Part shown: positions 49,201 to 60,640 of the stretch, one piece after another
Numbering within the stretch: the first letter of the stretch is position 1
How the letters are laid out: each line of letters starts with the position of its first letter
From: Okapia johnstoni
Lineage: Eukaryota; Chordata; Mammalia; Artiodactyla; Giraffidae
DNA length: 64,000 nucleotides
Assembly: GCA_024291935.2 (NCBI GenBank)
Contig: CM044306.1
Location: 6,597,001-6,661,000, forward strand
Reading direction: 5' to 3'
Program-made: the position numbers and the translations under genes
The notes under the pieces: generated by a model
What the model was told of the DNA's origin: nothing
The model's input: only the letters and a program-made list of their open reading frames with translations
Databases searched by the model: none

Positions 49201-52200
49201 ACAAGCAATCCCCCACTAGGTAGGTGATAGCCATAACCTAATTCATTCCTCATGACTTTCAAATTTAGTTTGTGATTACACAAAGCAACCAAGAATCTAA
49301 TGCCAAGCCATTACTACTATTACATATTTACAAACACTAGATTGGAGACTATTGCTTCAACAAAACACCTTCTATATGTTGTGTTCTTCCCTCACTACAT
49401 CAACTGATAAGGACATAAGGTCAATGGTGACCATTCAAACTAAGGACGGGGGAGGGGGAAGGCAGGGCCAGGAGAACAGAAGCAAATTGTACTTCTTTTA
49501 TGCCACCTTCTTATGCTTTTCCTTATCAATAAAGGCTTTTATTTTGCTAGAGATCAAAAGTCCAAAATTCAGGAAATTGGCTTTTAAGATTCCATAAACT
49601 ATGTAAATTTAAACAATGAATTTACACTAAACCAGTATTTGGTTTTCTCTTATGTATGAATCTCAACATTGAGCTTTGGAGTTGTGCCCCAGAAGAGCTG
49701 CGTGAGGCTATTTCTACATGTTCCCACTTCTTCATTTCACAAAAATGAACTGGACTAAACCAATTATTCTGGGCTCTCTGAAACCACTTGGCACCCTAGA
49801 AAACAGTTAGGGTTAGGGTGAATTTACACTAGAATGGAACAGTATGCTCTCTGTCATTTAGCTGAAGGATCTGTGGCTGATATCAAGTGGGCAAACTAAT
49901 TCTACGTGTGAATGAAAAACTTATTTAGAAACCAACCTCTAGAGATACTAGTCTGAATCTCTATCATTTTATAAGCATTTGAACACATTCTACAAGCCAG
50001 TACTGGTCCAGGATCTGGAGAAACAGTAAACAAAACAGCCCTATGCTCATGGAGCTTACATTTTAGTGGAGAGACAGGTAAATACAATAATCAATGAAAA
50101 AAGACATCAAAACAAACAAAAAAGAGAACTGAGTGAACAAGGGCACTTTGAAATCAGAGAGGTCCCTGAGGTAGTAATCAAGTGTACAGTAAAAATGATT
50201 GAGAGCTCAGCACTATCCAATAGAAATACAGTGTGAGCCACACATGTGATTTTAAGTTTTCTAGCTGCCACAACAGAAAGTTAAAAATAAGTAAGTAAAA
50301 GCTTAAGAAAAATGTTTTAACTCAACATAATTAAAATACTATCACTTCAACATACAATCAACATTTTAAAAATTGAACCTTTTGTCATACCGGGTCTCCA
50401 AAATCTGGCATTTATTTTATACTCTGCAGCACATCTCAAGTTGGACTAGCCACATGTCAAGTGGTAATCAGTCACACATGGCTTGTGGCTACTGTACTGG
50501 GCCAAGTTTAGAACAGAATTGGGTGATGGATTTCGAGTTATGATGCATCATCAAGGAAGATCCTAAGGTTTGGGCAACTAGATGTAAAATGATGCTATTT
50601 ACTGAGTGGGAACACCACAGAAAGATTTCTAGTAGAATCAAAGGTCCTCTTTTGCATGTTTAGTCTGAGATGCCTCGTAGGTATACACTGGGACTCCTCC
50701 AGAGATCCAATGCCAAATGAGTGCATTAGAAAGTAAATACGAGCATTCAATTAACATCTTGACAGGAAATTCTTGGTCTTCTTCCTCACCTGCCAAAAAA
50801 CTTAAGCTCTGCAAATTAGATGGGATAAACACTGAGTTTGTTTTAAAATAACATGTACCACACTTAAAAAGCAGGGACTCAGTCTTCTTCCTTAGAACCA
50901 GAGAAACCACTTGAAAAGTAAACAGGGACCTTCTTTCACTCAAAACTTTGAGGTTATCCCCAATTTAAGAGGAAAATGGGAATAAACATCTTTCCAAATT
51001 CTCCCTGGATACTATCTTCAAATCATATTTGCATTCCAATGGATATGCAGTAGAATTATATTCTTTATGGATTGCCAATGTTTTTCCCTCTAGTACAAAG
51101 TAAGAGTGGCCTCAATACGTTTAGTCAAATATAATCCCAACCTTATGCCTAATAACTGAGAAAAATCAAAGAAAACTTTAATCTGGGCAGTACAGTAGAT
51201 TCATTTTAACACAGCAGGAAAACTAAAAAATCCTTGATTGACCCACTAACTGACCTTATAGGACAATTCCCTATAAAAGGAAAACCTGGAATACAGAGGA
51301 TGTGCTTTACTTTTTCTGGGACACAGTATAATGCCCCAGCTTTTATGCATCTCGCAAAAAAAAATACATACGTAAACTGTTAATTGTTAATCTAGGGGGT
51401 AGACTCATGGGTATTCAATGTATCTTTCTCTAAGTTCAAAATTTTTCAGTCCAGTTTTCAATGAAAGCTAAAATGTAATAGTAATCAGAGAAAAGTTAGG
51501 CAGGATATGCAGAGAATTTTGTTAAAAGTTGCCAAATCTAAGCATGAGCTTCTATTTTGTATCAGGTTGTGCTACATGTTTCTATTTTGTACCAGGTTGT
51601 GCTACATACAAGTTCCACCTTTTAAAATTCCCTTGTAACCTGAAGGGGTATTACTGCTAAAACACTGTAGATACTCTTTAGCATAATTAATAAGTATGTA
51701 TTTACTAACTGTTACAGGATTTAACCAAAATGCTTCAAATAAAAGTACACTGAAGGGCGTATCTTTGTAAAGAATTATGAAAAAGATTACCTATATAGAT
51801 AAAAAATTATAATCACAGTATTCTCTGTTATATAAGTAAATTAGGCATAAAATAAAGCTTCAAACTCAAAAGAAGTCTTCGGTTTCTTTAAAAAGCCTTT
51901 CAATGTCATAAAGGAGACCCAAGTATCAACTCGAATTCAATCTCCCAACTGGTAGAGGCACCCCTCAAAACTTGTAGAGATTTTAACTTTATTTTGAACC
52001 TATTTTTAGGAGGTGAATGTACAATGTAGATAAACTGTTTTAATCTAACAAAATAATTTTCCAAACTTTTATATGTTATTCACCCAGGGTCAAGCAAGAA
52101 AAATACTTACTGTTGGATTAACTGATCTACTAGTTTCTGCTATACTTCCAAAAGTCAACTTTAAAGTTGCCTTGTAGTATTACAGACTCAACATCACAAA

Positions 52201-54489
52201 AGGAAGCTTCTTTGTCTTAGAGCTCACATTTACCTCCTAGCATCTGTTGATTTCTACTTCCTCTTCTTGATGTAAAAAATGGACTATTTTCTGAGTAAAA
52301 TTCAAATGTCTTTAATATAGGAATGTTTACGCCTGACCTCTACAATAAGTGTAAAAAAAAAAAAATTACAATTTTACATGCTTCAGAAAATTTGCAATGT
52401 CCTTAAACTCACATTTAATTTTATTTCCAAGTTGGTTACAATACTTGAAATAAACTGTTTCGACACAAGACAAATTTTAAATTGTCAAAGAACGGCCTGA
52501 CAAGAATGCATTATGGCACAGAACCAGAATCATGTATATTAACCATCTTAAGGGGTTTCATGAAAAATCAACACACCAAGTGTATGATAAAACTCTGATA
52601 TGTCAAGTATGTAAGTGTATATATATTCTACCAAAAACAACCTATTGTCATATTATGCTGGTTTCTATTTCTCAAGACAATGCTTGTGTTTTTTAAAATC
52701 TGTTTTATTCAGAGGAAGTACACATGTCAGTTCCTCACCTGTCGTTCACAATAGGCTTTCATTAGTTTACTAAGTGGTGTATGCCTCTTAATCTTAAACT
52801 GCACCACAGAACCATCCTGCCCCGCCACCTTCAAATTAATATGATCGTTGTTCTCAGTCTTGACTCCTTCCTGTTGGGAAAAAAAAAATTAAAGTATAAT
52901 TTGGAAAATGTGAAAGACAAACACCTTTTAAAGAAGCAGCAGCCCAAGTCACTTCAGAAATCAACAGGTTTCTCATTCTGTACGACAACAGAGCATACAG
53001 CTGTTTTCAGCTGCTGAAATCAATCTGAAAGATGAGAAATCCTGAAGCAACAATATTAAATAGCTGTCGCAGAAACAGAAAAGCAGCCTACCTCCAATAC
53101 TATCAGTATCAACGATCGATTTTTAAAGATGTACCCCCCTTCAATTTACTGCAATGCCCTTTTGATTCTGAGTTTTAAAAAATGACATCTCCCAAAATAT
53201 ATCTGCTCTAAAACGATTAAAAACAAGCATCCTTTCTCCTTTTAAAGTGCTTTGAGTACACAATGCAAGAAACAAAAACCTAGAGCTTGCAATTCAAAAC
53301 TCATCACAAAGCTCATTAAAAAGTTAGCAACTTAGGTTTACTAACAAATCTCAAACTACATTAAAAAAAAACACCTGAGGAATATCCTTTGATTCTCTCC
53401 GAAGCAACAGTAATAACTTGGAACCACTATTATTGTTCGCCTCTATGAGCAGCTTCATTTTTGTTTATTTTTAGTTAAGAGCTTTTTCTCCACTCCCCTC
53501 TGTTGTCATTAGTCAAATGCACAGTTTTATTCCAAGTCTTCCCTGTAGATTTCGACAAAATCTGAAGTTCACCAAAATCAAGTGCAGAAAAAATTCTGTA
53601 GCCCCTAAACCACTTCAGAAGGGAAGGGGATGGCGGGGGGTGGGGGTCACAAAACAAACCAAAAGAAAGTCCCGTGTGCCAGGAAGAAGTGTGCGCCCTA
53701 GTCCTCCAGGGAAAAGACTGGTGCCTCAAAACTCACGTTAAAAAAGTTAAGCCCTGCAAAGTCTCTCTGCTCGTACATCTGCCTCCAACTTCTCCAAACC
53801 ACATGGTCTCGGCAAGCTAAGGGTTACTTGGCACCCAGGGAAAAGCCCCTGCCCATCCCGACAAAAAATGTGGGAAATACTCCCCGGGAATCCCCCAACC
53901 CTCGCCCCTCAGGACGGCCCGACGGGCATCCGACTTCCAACCCATCGGCAGCCCATTGATTCGCTCCGAGCCCTCAGCCGGCCAGTGCGGCCCGGGGCAG
54001 GGGTCCCCGGATGCCTGCGGCCCCCCACCCCCGAGCGGGGAAGCCCTGGGCCGAGGGAACTCCTCGCCACAGCGGAGGCGGCAACACCCTCCCAGGCGTG
54101 GGGTCCGCCGAGGGTGGGGACACCGCGCGCCCTAACGCCCCTCGTCACGCGCGCCCGGCCAACCGGGCCCGAGAAGCCCCGCTCGCGGCCGGTGGGCCCG
54201 CGGGTGTCCGCGATTCGCCCGCCCAACTCGCGCCCGGCGCGCACTCCGAGGCGGCCGGGGGCGGGGGAGGGCGGCGGGGCCTCCTTCCGCGCGGGCGGGA
54301 GGAAGAGGGGAGGGAGGAAAATGGCGCGGAGCGCCGGGGCCTGAGCGGCGGCCGCCCCATGGGGGGCCCGGGAAGGCGCGGGGAGCCCGCGGCGGGCTCA
54401 GGCCGGACCCCGGCCCGCGCCGTGACCCCGGCCGCACGGCGAGGCGCGGAGGCCGGCGCCGAGCTCACCTTGGGCTTTTCGTCCGCCAT
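46244..54489 (-). CDS. SUMO2: SUMO2, small ubiquitin-related modifier 2 (4 coding exons)
   Basis: Minus-strand coding exons 54469-54489, 52739-52870, 48407-48478 and 46244-46306 give 7+44+24+20 = 95 residues, the usual SUMO2 length. Start MADEKPK, stop TAA. SUMO2 is conjugated to lysines of target proteins, mostly nuclear, after C-terminal processing. Visible are the internal consensus site VKTE (Lys 11) used for poly-SUMO chains, the ubiquitin-like core ([40 protein letters not shown]), the acidic stretch [12 protein letters not shown] and the C-terminal QQQTGGVY, with the mature di-glycine at 92-93 and a two-residue propeptide. All junctions are GT-AG and in phase 0. The intact introns show this is the parental gene and not one of the many processed copies known in mammals. 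SUMO3 is excluded by the short VY tail and by synteny with JPT1. Confidence 0.98.
46600..47080 (+). repeat. Old L1 3' region
   Basis: aaatatggtacatgcataca, ataccatgtagctattatta, accatatagtattacatttg are sense-strand old L1 landmarks. No ORF. Confidence 0.55.
49960..50110 (+). repeat. Ancient L3/MIR-type remnant
   Basis: ggtccaggatctggagaaac, ctatgctcatggagcttaca, ttttagtggagagacaggta. Same motif order as at 6440 and 16385. Confidence 0.4.
50205..50515. repeat. Non-autonomous hAT-like DNA transposon
   Basis: Left end gcactatccaatagaaatac, internal ttttaagttttctagctgcc, gcacatctcaagttggacta, right end gtggctactgtactgggcca. The right end is a decayed complement of the left. Confidence 0.6.
51550..51609. 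repeat. 30-bp direct duplication
   Basis: ttctattttgtatcaggttg at 51550 recurs at 51580 with one T-to-C change (ttctattttgtaccaggttg), followed by tgctacat in both. Confidence 0.88.
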
Positions 54490-54870
54490 GGCGAGCGCCG
54501 GAGTCTCCTCAGCTGCCGCTTCACAAAAGAGGTACCAGGTCCGCACGGAACGAGCACACAAGCAGCACCAGGAGCGGCAGAAGAAGGAGGCGGCAGCGGT
54601 GGAGGAGGGAGAGGGCGCGCGCACGTCGTGCGCTCCCTCCCCCCACCCTGCGTGCGCGAGCCCGAGTCACCGAGGCTCCTCATTGGCTGCCGCCTCGCGG
54701 GAGCGCGCAACGCTTACATAACCACCTCCAACCCCCGCCCCGCGCCGCCCCAACCTGGCCCCGGCGCCCGCCAAGCCGGCGGGAAGAGGCGCGGACACGC
54801 GCACCCGGCCCGCCGCGGGGGCGCGCCTGGCTCTGGGCGGGGCTGTATTGTCCTCCTTCTGTGGTGGAGC
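53870..54870 (-). promoter_or_regulatory. SUMO2: SUMO2 CpG island and promoter
   Basis: Dense CpG block around exon 1. A minus-strand CCAAT box lies at 54682-54686, upstream of a likely start near 54600. A YY1-like aaaatggcg is at 54318-54326 in intron 1. No TATA box near the expected start. Confidence 0.78.
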
Positions 54871-54881
54871 TTAATCAAAAT

Positions 54882-54985
54882 GGCTTCCAGCTGGTCCTCG
54901 GTGAGGACAAGGAGGCTCGAGGCCTAGACGTGAGAGACAAGCCGGGGAAGGCAGATTGACTAGACGAGGCAGGGGGAGCCAAAAT
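54882..54985 (+). repeat. Copy A of a diverged ~100-bp duplication
   Basis: Begins ggcttccagctggtcctcgg and contains ggaggctcgaggcctagacg and aaggcagattgactagacga. Matches 56409-56510 in order. Confidence 0.7.
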
Positions 54986-55429
54986 CAAAGCCCCAGCACG
55001 AGGTTCGGGGAAAAGAACCTCTCATTCGGTGGCCCAAATGCAGCTTTCCTCTGGATGAGAGGAACATCACACTTCCTCTCAGTCAGCCTCTCATCCCTCG
55101 AATTTTAAAGCTTTAGCCTCAGCCCACTTCCCACTAGGCTCGTGCTTTAGTGCTTTGACTACGTCTGTCCTGCTGGAAACCCGTACTTTGACTAGCTGAG
55201 GAAAAAAGGTTCAGCCTACAAACTCCTTACTCACGGCCTGGCTCCCAACTTCCAAGAGGATAAATAGCATCCATCAAAGAAAAGTACCAGATATCTAGCT
55301 TCCAAACCAGTCGATCATTTTCTCCTTCCGTCAGTTTCAGAAATAGGAGTAGGTCCTTCGCATCTTAAGAACAATCCTGACATCTGTGCCCTGCTTCTCT
55401 CCATAGGTTTTATTGATTATTTCTTTTGC

Positions 55430-56240
55430 CCTGTATTTTCCTCCATTCCCTGGTTAGTGTAGAAAAAAACTCTCATTTCTAGTTCCATCTAAAGTTACCA
55501 CCGTATCTCTCCCCGTTCTTGGCCCAACGTCTTGAAAAAAATGTCCATGCCAGCTGTCTCCACTCCCTCACCTCCCACTCACTCCTCAATCCACTGCAAT
55601 CTGGTGCCGTCCCCATGGCTCCACTGAAACTGCTCTCTACAAGGTCACCAACGACTTTCCTGCTGAATCCAGGATGCTTCCCGGTTCCTCACTCCTTGAA
55701 CTCCCTCCTTGTGACTTTGTGTTGTGACTCTGGCCTGGCCTTCATCCCTTTGCACTTTTTTTTTTCTTTCTCAGCCCTTCCCTTAAATGTTCCTTGGATT
55801 TTGTTCTGAACCTGTTCCTTTCCCCATTCTGTTACCTCTCCTGGGATGATTTCACACCACTTCTATTACCATCTATTTGTTAATGATTCTCAAGTCTAGA
55901 TTCTAATCCAGACCTTTCTCCAAACTTTCAGCCTATAAATACAACTGACTTCTGAACATCTCCACTTGAATGTCCAGAGGCACCTCTAACTCAGCCAGTC
56001 TCAACTAAAATTCCTCAATTTACTTTTCAGACCGGCTCCTGTCTTTCAAGTTCTCAGGTCACTGTATGATGCACTATTACAACATTACAACATTACTTTA
56101 AGCCAAAAAGCCAGGCAGCATCCTTGACCCCTTCACATACTTCCCGTACAGTCAATCCCCAAGTCTTGTCTATTCCCCCTTTCAAATACCTGTCAAATCT
56201 ACCTACTTCTTGTCTATTCTACCTACGTACTTCTCTTCAG
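55430..56240 (+). repeat. Decayed CR1/L2-type LINE
   Basis: ctcaatccactgcaatctgg, actgaaactgctctctacaa, ggtcaccaacgactttcctg, ttgttaatgattctcaagtc, ctgaacatctccacttgaat follow the reverse-transcriptase region of an ancient mammalian LINE. Frames are broken. Confidence 0.5.
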
Positions 56241-56260
56241 CCTCTGTCCAGTCTCTGCTT

Positions 56261-56375
56261 CCCTGGTGGCTCACACAGTAAAGCATCTGCCTGCAATGCA
56301 GGAGACCTGAGTTCGAACCCTGGATTGGGAAGATCCCCTGGAGAAGGGAATGGCAACCCACTCCAGTATTCTTGT
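56261..56375 (+). repeat. Bov-tA SINE, 5' half only
   Basis: cttccctggtggctcacaca head through caacccactccagtattctt, then stops. The 3' module is missing and copy B of the duplication follows closely. Confidence 0.85.
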
Positions 56376-56408
56376 CTGTCCAGTCTTTGGGCTCTATTCC
56401 ATTTGCTG

Positions 56409-56510
56409 AGCTTTCCAGTTGGTCCTCCAAGGTGAAGAGGAGGCTTGAGGCCTTAGATGTAGGACAGGCCAAGAAAGGCAGATTGATCAGGGCAGGCAGT
56501 GGAAGCCTAA
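56409..56510 (+). repeat. Copy B of a diverged ~100-bp duplication
   Basis: agctttccagttggtcctcc, ggaggcttgaggccttagat, aaaggcagattgatcagggc. Same block order as copy A with roughly a quarter of sites changed. Confidence 0.7.
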
Positions 56511-56607
56511 GTTCAACTCAAGTCTCCCCAGGGCTACTGATCTTTTGGTTTTAAGTTGCACCTCAACTGGGTTTGAATATTTAAGTAAATCAGAATCATC
56601 TAAGGTT

Positions 56608-56745
56608 TTTTGTTGTTTGTTTTGGTTTTTGGGCACACCTTGGGGTATGCAGCATCTAGTTTCCGGACCAGAGATTGAATTCAAGACCCCTGCAGTGGAA
56701 GTCTGGGAGTCTTAGCCACTAGACCGACCACCAGGGAAGTCCCTA
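56608..56745 (-). repeat. CHR-type SINE
   Basis: ttggggtatgcagcatctag, ggaccagagattgaattcaa, ttagccactagaccgaccac, ending gaagtccct. Confidence 0.83.
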
Positions 56746-56817
56746 AGGTGCTAGTTTAAATGCATATTCTCAGGCAGTATGGCTCTGGGAACCCTCTTTC
56801 TTAAGCATTTTTTCCCC

Positions 56818-56937
56818 TTAATTTTTGGCTGTGCCATACAGCATGTGGGATCTCAGTTCCCTGACCAAGGATCAAACTTGTGCCCCCTGCAGAGGAAGTG
56901 AGGTGTCTTAACCACTGGACCGCCAAGGAAGTCCCAA
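56818..56937 (-). repeat. CHR-type SINE
   Basis: tttttggctgtgccatacag, gatctcagttccctgaccaa, ttaaccactggaccgccaag, ending gaagtccc. Confidence 0.86.
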
Positions 56938-57689
56938 GGGAATCCCTCTTTCTTAACAAGCTTCCCTGGTGATTCTTAAGCACACTAAAGCCCCAGAACC
57001 CCAAACCATTTTAAAATAAAAACAAAATAAAAGAAGTTTCTGCCACTCCTTGTTTCAGTGGCAATCTTGTGTCTTATGGGATAAAGTTCAAAATTCATAA
57101 AAGACCTACAAAGCCCTTTGAGAGTTAATCCAGGCTCATCATTTCCTCCTCAGAGTCTCTGCTTCAGTCATAATCAATTACTTGGGGCGTCCTGAATGTA
57201 CCTGCTCTCTCTCAGCTCTAAGCTTTTGTGCATTTTTGATGTGTAAAGATTCACTGAATGACTGACTAATTGAAACTATCACTGTGCATAAGATCCTGTG
57301 CTAGGCATTGGGCAGACAAAGTCCCCATCTCAAATAACTTATAATTTTGTCCAGGGTGTAGGGGGGAATCAGACTGTGGTAGGGAGGGGAGGCAATATAT
57401 AAGAAGTGAAAGGAGAAGAGAACCAACTGCACTGTGTCAGGCAGTGAGTGGGGCTTTACTAATATTAGTTCTTTTCCTCCTTTTACAAACCTATCCAAGT
57501 GTATTAGTATTTATTTACTCCTTAGGCTCAAAAAGAGTTAATAATTTGCCCATTATCACACATCTGGCAAATAGTGTTGACTGAGCTCCTATTATATGCC
57601 AGGGAATGAAGGAGTTAGGTACTGCACCAGTTACTGTAGAGAAAGAAAAAGAGGTGCTATCCTTGCTCTCCTGAACCAAAGTCTTTTTG

Positions 57690-58225
57690 TTGTTGTTGTT
57701 CAGTGGCTAAGTCATGTCCAACTCTTTGCAACCCCATGGACTTCAGCACATCTGTCCTTCACTATTTCCCACAGTTTGCTCAAACTCTTGTCCGATGAGT
57801 TGATGATGCTAACCGACCATGTCATCCTCTGCCACTCCCTTCTCATTTTGCCTTCAGTCTTTCCCAACATCAGGGTCTTTTCCAATGAATCACCTCTTTG
57901 CATCAGGTGGCCAAAGTACTGGAGCTTCAGCTTCAGCATCAGTCCTTCTAATGAATATCCAGGGTTGATTTCCTTTTGATTGACTGGTTTGATCTTGCAG
58001 TTCAAGGAACTCTCAAGAGTCTTCTCCAGCACCACAATTCAAAAGCATCAATTCTTCAGCGTTCAGCCTTCCTTATGGTCCAATTCTCATATCCATACAT
58101 GACTGACATGACTACAGGAAAAACCATAGCTTCGACTACACAAAGCTTTGTCCGCAGTAATGTCTCTGCTTTTTAATATGCTGTCTAGGTTTGTCATAGC
58201 TTTCCTTTCAAGGAGCAAGCATTTT
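57690..58225 (-). repeat. BovB LINE 3' portion (RT C-terminal region)
   Basis: Antisense order: cagtggctaagtcatgtcca, ccttcactatttcccacagt, catcaggtggccaaagtact, ccttttgattgactggtttg, cataccatagcttcg-type region, gctgtctaggtttgtcatag. The minus strand keeps the recognisable peptide [20 protein letters not shown]. 5'-truncated and frame-broken. Confidence 0.9.
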
Positions 58226-58261
58226 TGAATATTTTTTAAGATATTTATTTGGCCATACCAG

Positions 58262-58453
58262 GTCTTCCCTGGTGGCTCAGCTGGTAAAGAATCCACCTGC
58301 AATGTGGGAGACCTGGGTTTGATCCCTGGGTTGCGAAGATCCCCAAGAGAAGGGAAAGGCTACCCACTCCAGTATTCTGGCCTGGAGAATTCCATGGACT
58401 GTATAGTCCATGGGGTTGCAAAGAGTCAGACACGACTGAGTGACTTTCACTTT
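58262..58453 (+). repeat. Bov-tA SINE
   Basis: tcttccctggtggctcagct head to gactgagtgactttcacttt end. Directly followed by a second copy. Confidence 0.9.
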
Positions 58454-58463
58454 GCATTGTTGG

Positions 58464-58655
58464 GCTTCCCTGGTAGCTCAGTCAGTAAAGAATCTGCCTG
58501 GAATGCAGGAGACCCAGGTTCGATTCCTGGGTCAGGAAGATACCCTGGAGAAGGAGATGGCAACCCGCTTCAGTATTCTTGCCTGGAGAAATTCCATGGA
58601 CAGAGGAGACTGGCTACAGTCTATGGAATTGCAATATTCGAACACAACTTAGCAA
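58464..58655 (+). repeat. Bov-tA SINE
   Basis: gggcttccctggtagctcag head, ggttcgattcctgggtcagg, ending aacacaacttagcaactaaa. Head-to-tail with the preceding copy. Confidence 0.9.
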
Positions 58656-58667
58656 CTAAAACCAAAC

Positions 58668-58782
58668 ACCAGGTCCTAGTTGCAGCATGTGGGATCTAGT
58701 TCCCTTACCAGTATTGAACCTGGGCTCCCTGCATCGTAAGCGTGGAGTCTTAGCCACTGGACCACCAGAGAAATCCCTGATC
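58668..58782 (-). repeat. CHR-type SINE
   Basis: ccaggtcctagttgcagcat, gatctagttcccttaccagt, ttagccactggaccaccaga, ending gaaatccct. Confidence 0.83.
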
Positions 58783-59289
58783 CCAGGTCTTCTATTGCCA
58801 TCACACATCTTCCCAGGCTTATAAGATGGCAGAAACGTCAAAGAGGAACATGTTATGTTAAACTTACACTCAGTAAAATGTGGGGGACTCCAATAATTAA
58901 ATGGTTGTTTAGTTGTTAGCTTCAAGGTGACAGGTGGGTCCTACCATATCATCCCTCCCTTCTAAAGTTCTGCTAAATTACAAAAATCACCTTCAGGCAA
59001 AGGAGGAGCTCTATAAAAAGTAGTTAAGTGTATTCAAACATGTGAACAATACATGTTCCAATGACAAACTGGGATTCTGTGAGCTGAGCCTAGGGAATCT
59101 ACTAAAACTGAATACTGAGAGTCTCTGCAACTTCCAGGGGAAACAAATCGTGAAAAAATAGAAATTTCCCAACGTTAAGTTTTTCCCTCTATCATTTTCA
59201 TAGGAATGGGAAGTTTGGGGGGAGGCTGTGCACTGGGAAAGGGTGCTTTGGGGAGAGAAAGTGCATGTAGTATACATAGAAAAACAGTG

Positions 59290-59485
59290 GCAAACGTTAA
59301 TTGAGTGATTACTATGTGGGGATTCTGTTCTAAGCCTTTAATCCTCACAAAGCCCGTATTATTATTCTTCCCACTTTACAGGTGAAGAAACTGAGACAAA
59401 GAAAGTTCAGATAACTTGGTCACTGAGCTTGAAGTGGTGGATCCAGGAGACCTGAGACTTTCTGACTCAGAGCCCAAACAGGGTT
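59290..59485 (+). repeat. MIR SINE
   Basis: attgagtgattactatgtgg, ctaagcctttaatcctcaca, ccactttacaggtgaagaaa, ctgagacaaagaaagttcag, in sense order. Confidence 0.75.
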
Positions 59486-59631
59486 TGACTACTCCAGGAT
59501 TGCATCCAGGCCCCAGTGGAAGGCCTCAGAGAGATCAAAATGTGCAGGAAAAAAGTCCTAGAATAGTGGTGGGAGCACAAGTCAAGTTGTTTTGACTTAT
59601 TTATATACACATACATACATATATATATAAT

Positions 59632-59903
59632 TTTATTTATTTTTGGCTGCGCTGGGTCTTTGCTGCTGCACGAGCTTTCCTCTAGTTGCAGAGCGCAGGG
59701 GCTACTCTCTAGTTGCAGAGAGCACAGGCTTCTCATTGCAGTAGCTTCTCTTGTGGAGCACAAACTCTAGGGTGCACGGGCTTCAGTAGCTACAGCATGT
59801 GGCTCAGTTGCTTCGCGGCATGTGGGATCTTCCTGATCTAGGGATCAAACCTGTCTCTCTTGCATTGGCAGGATTCTTTCCACTGAGCCACCTGGGAAGC
59901 CCC
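59632..59903 (-). repeat. Long CHR-type SINE
   Basis: tttggctgcgctgggtcttt through ctctagttgcagagcgcagg and gtgcacgggcttcagtagct to the head ccacctgggaagcccc. Confidence 0.86.
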
Positions 59904-60129
59904 AGGAATAATGAGTACTCAATTCTTGATTACTGCAGGAAATCTGAAGACAACATCACAGAATCTCTCGTGGAAATCTTCCAGCTTTCTACCCTTGGAT
60001 CATGGCAAAGAAGATGGGACCCAAGCTTGCACCAGCAGTCAAAGCCAAGAAGCTGGTACATTTCACTTTAAATGTATCAGCTGGGGTATTAAATGTAGGG
60101 AAATATTGTTCCATTTCACAGTACAATCA

Positions 60130-60640
60130 CTGAAATTTTTCTATTGAAGTATAGTTAATTTACAATGTTATGTTCGTTTCAAGTGTACAGCAAAGTGATT
60201 CAGTTATATATGTGTATGTTCTTTAGATTTTGTTATAGGTTATTACAAGGTATTGAGTATAGTTCTCTGTGCTATACAGCAGATCCTTATTGCTTACCTA
60301 TTTTATACATATTAGTGTGTATGCATGCATTAGTGTATATATGTTAATCCAAAACTCCTGGTTTGTTCCCCCTCCTTGCTATCCCCTTTGTTAACCATGT
60401 TTGTTTTCTATGTCTGTGAGTCTATTTCTGTTTTGTAAGTTCATTTTTGTTAGTGTTTAAGATTCCACATGTAAGTGACGGGCTTCCTTGGTGGCTCAGA
60501 CAGTAAAGAATCTGCCTGATATATTTGTCTTTCTCTGACTTAATATGATAATCTCTAGATATATCCATATTGCTGCAAATGGCATTATTTCACTATTTTT
60601 TATAGCTGAGTAATATTCCATCACTGAATATTAATATATA
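60130..60640 (-). repeat. L1 3' region, antisense, with a SINE fragment
   Basis: gaagtatagttaatttacaa, gtgtacagcaaagtgattca, tccccctccttgctatcccc, tgataatctctagatatatc, gctgagtaatattccatcac. A 41-bp Bov-tA head (gggcttccttggtggctcag) sits at about 60480-60521. Confidence 0.7.

Larger units (their letters stand above)
46307..54468 (-). other. SUMO2 introns
   Basis: Introns 52871-54468, 48479-52738 and 46307-48406. They are unusually poor in young SINEs compared with the rest of the window. Only old L1 and DNA-transposon remnants and a short duplication were seen, plus an AT-rich palindromic run (tttaatatttaaatattatt) near 48963-49010. Confidence 0.8.

Noticed and set aside
49807..49818. TTAGGGTTAGGG, an interstitial telomere-like tract.
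   Set aside because: Only two units; expected by chance in a window this long.
53868..54721. Long plus-strand open frames (158 and 236 residues) over the SUMO2 CpG island.
   Set aside because: Same composition effect; they run antisense through SUMO2 exon 1 and its promoter and show no domain.
55519..55809. A 96-residue frame as a novel gene upstream of SUMO2.
   Set aside because: Its nucleotide sequence follows an ancient LINE reverse-transcriptase region, with disrupted frames on both sides.
58464..58655. tRNA-like A/B-box sequences in many SINEs, as tRNA genes.
   Set aside because: They sit in SINE heads, lack a foldable full cloverleaf and are followed by SINE bodies.
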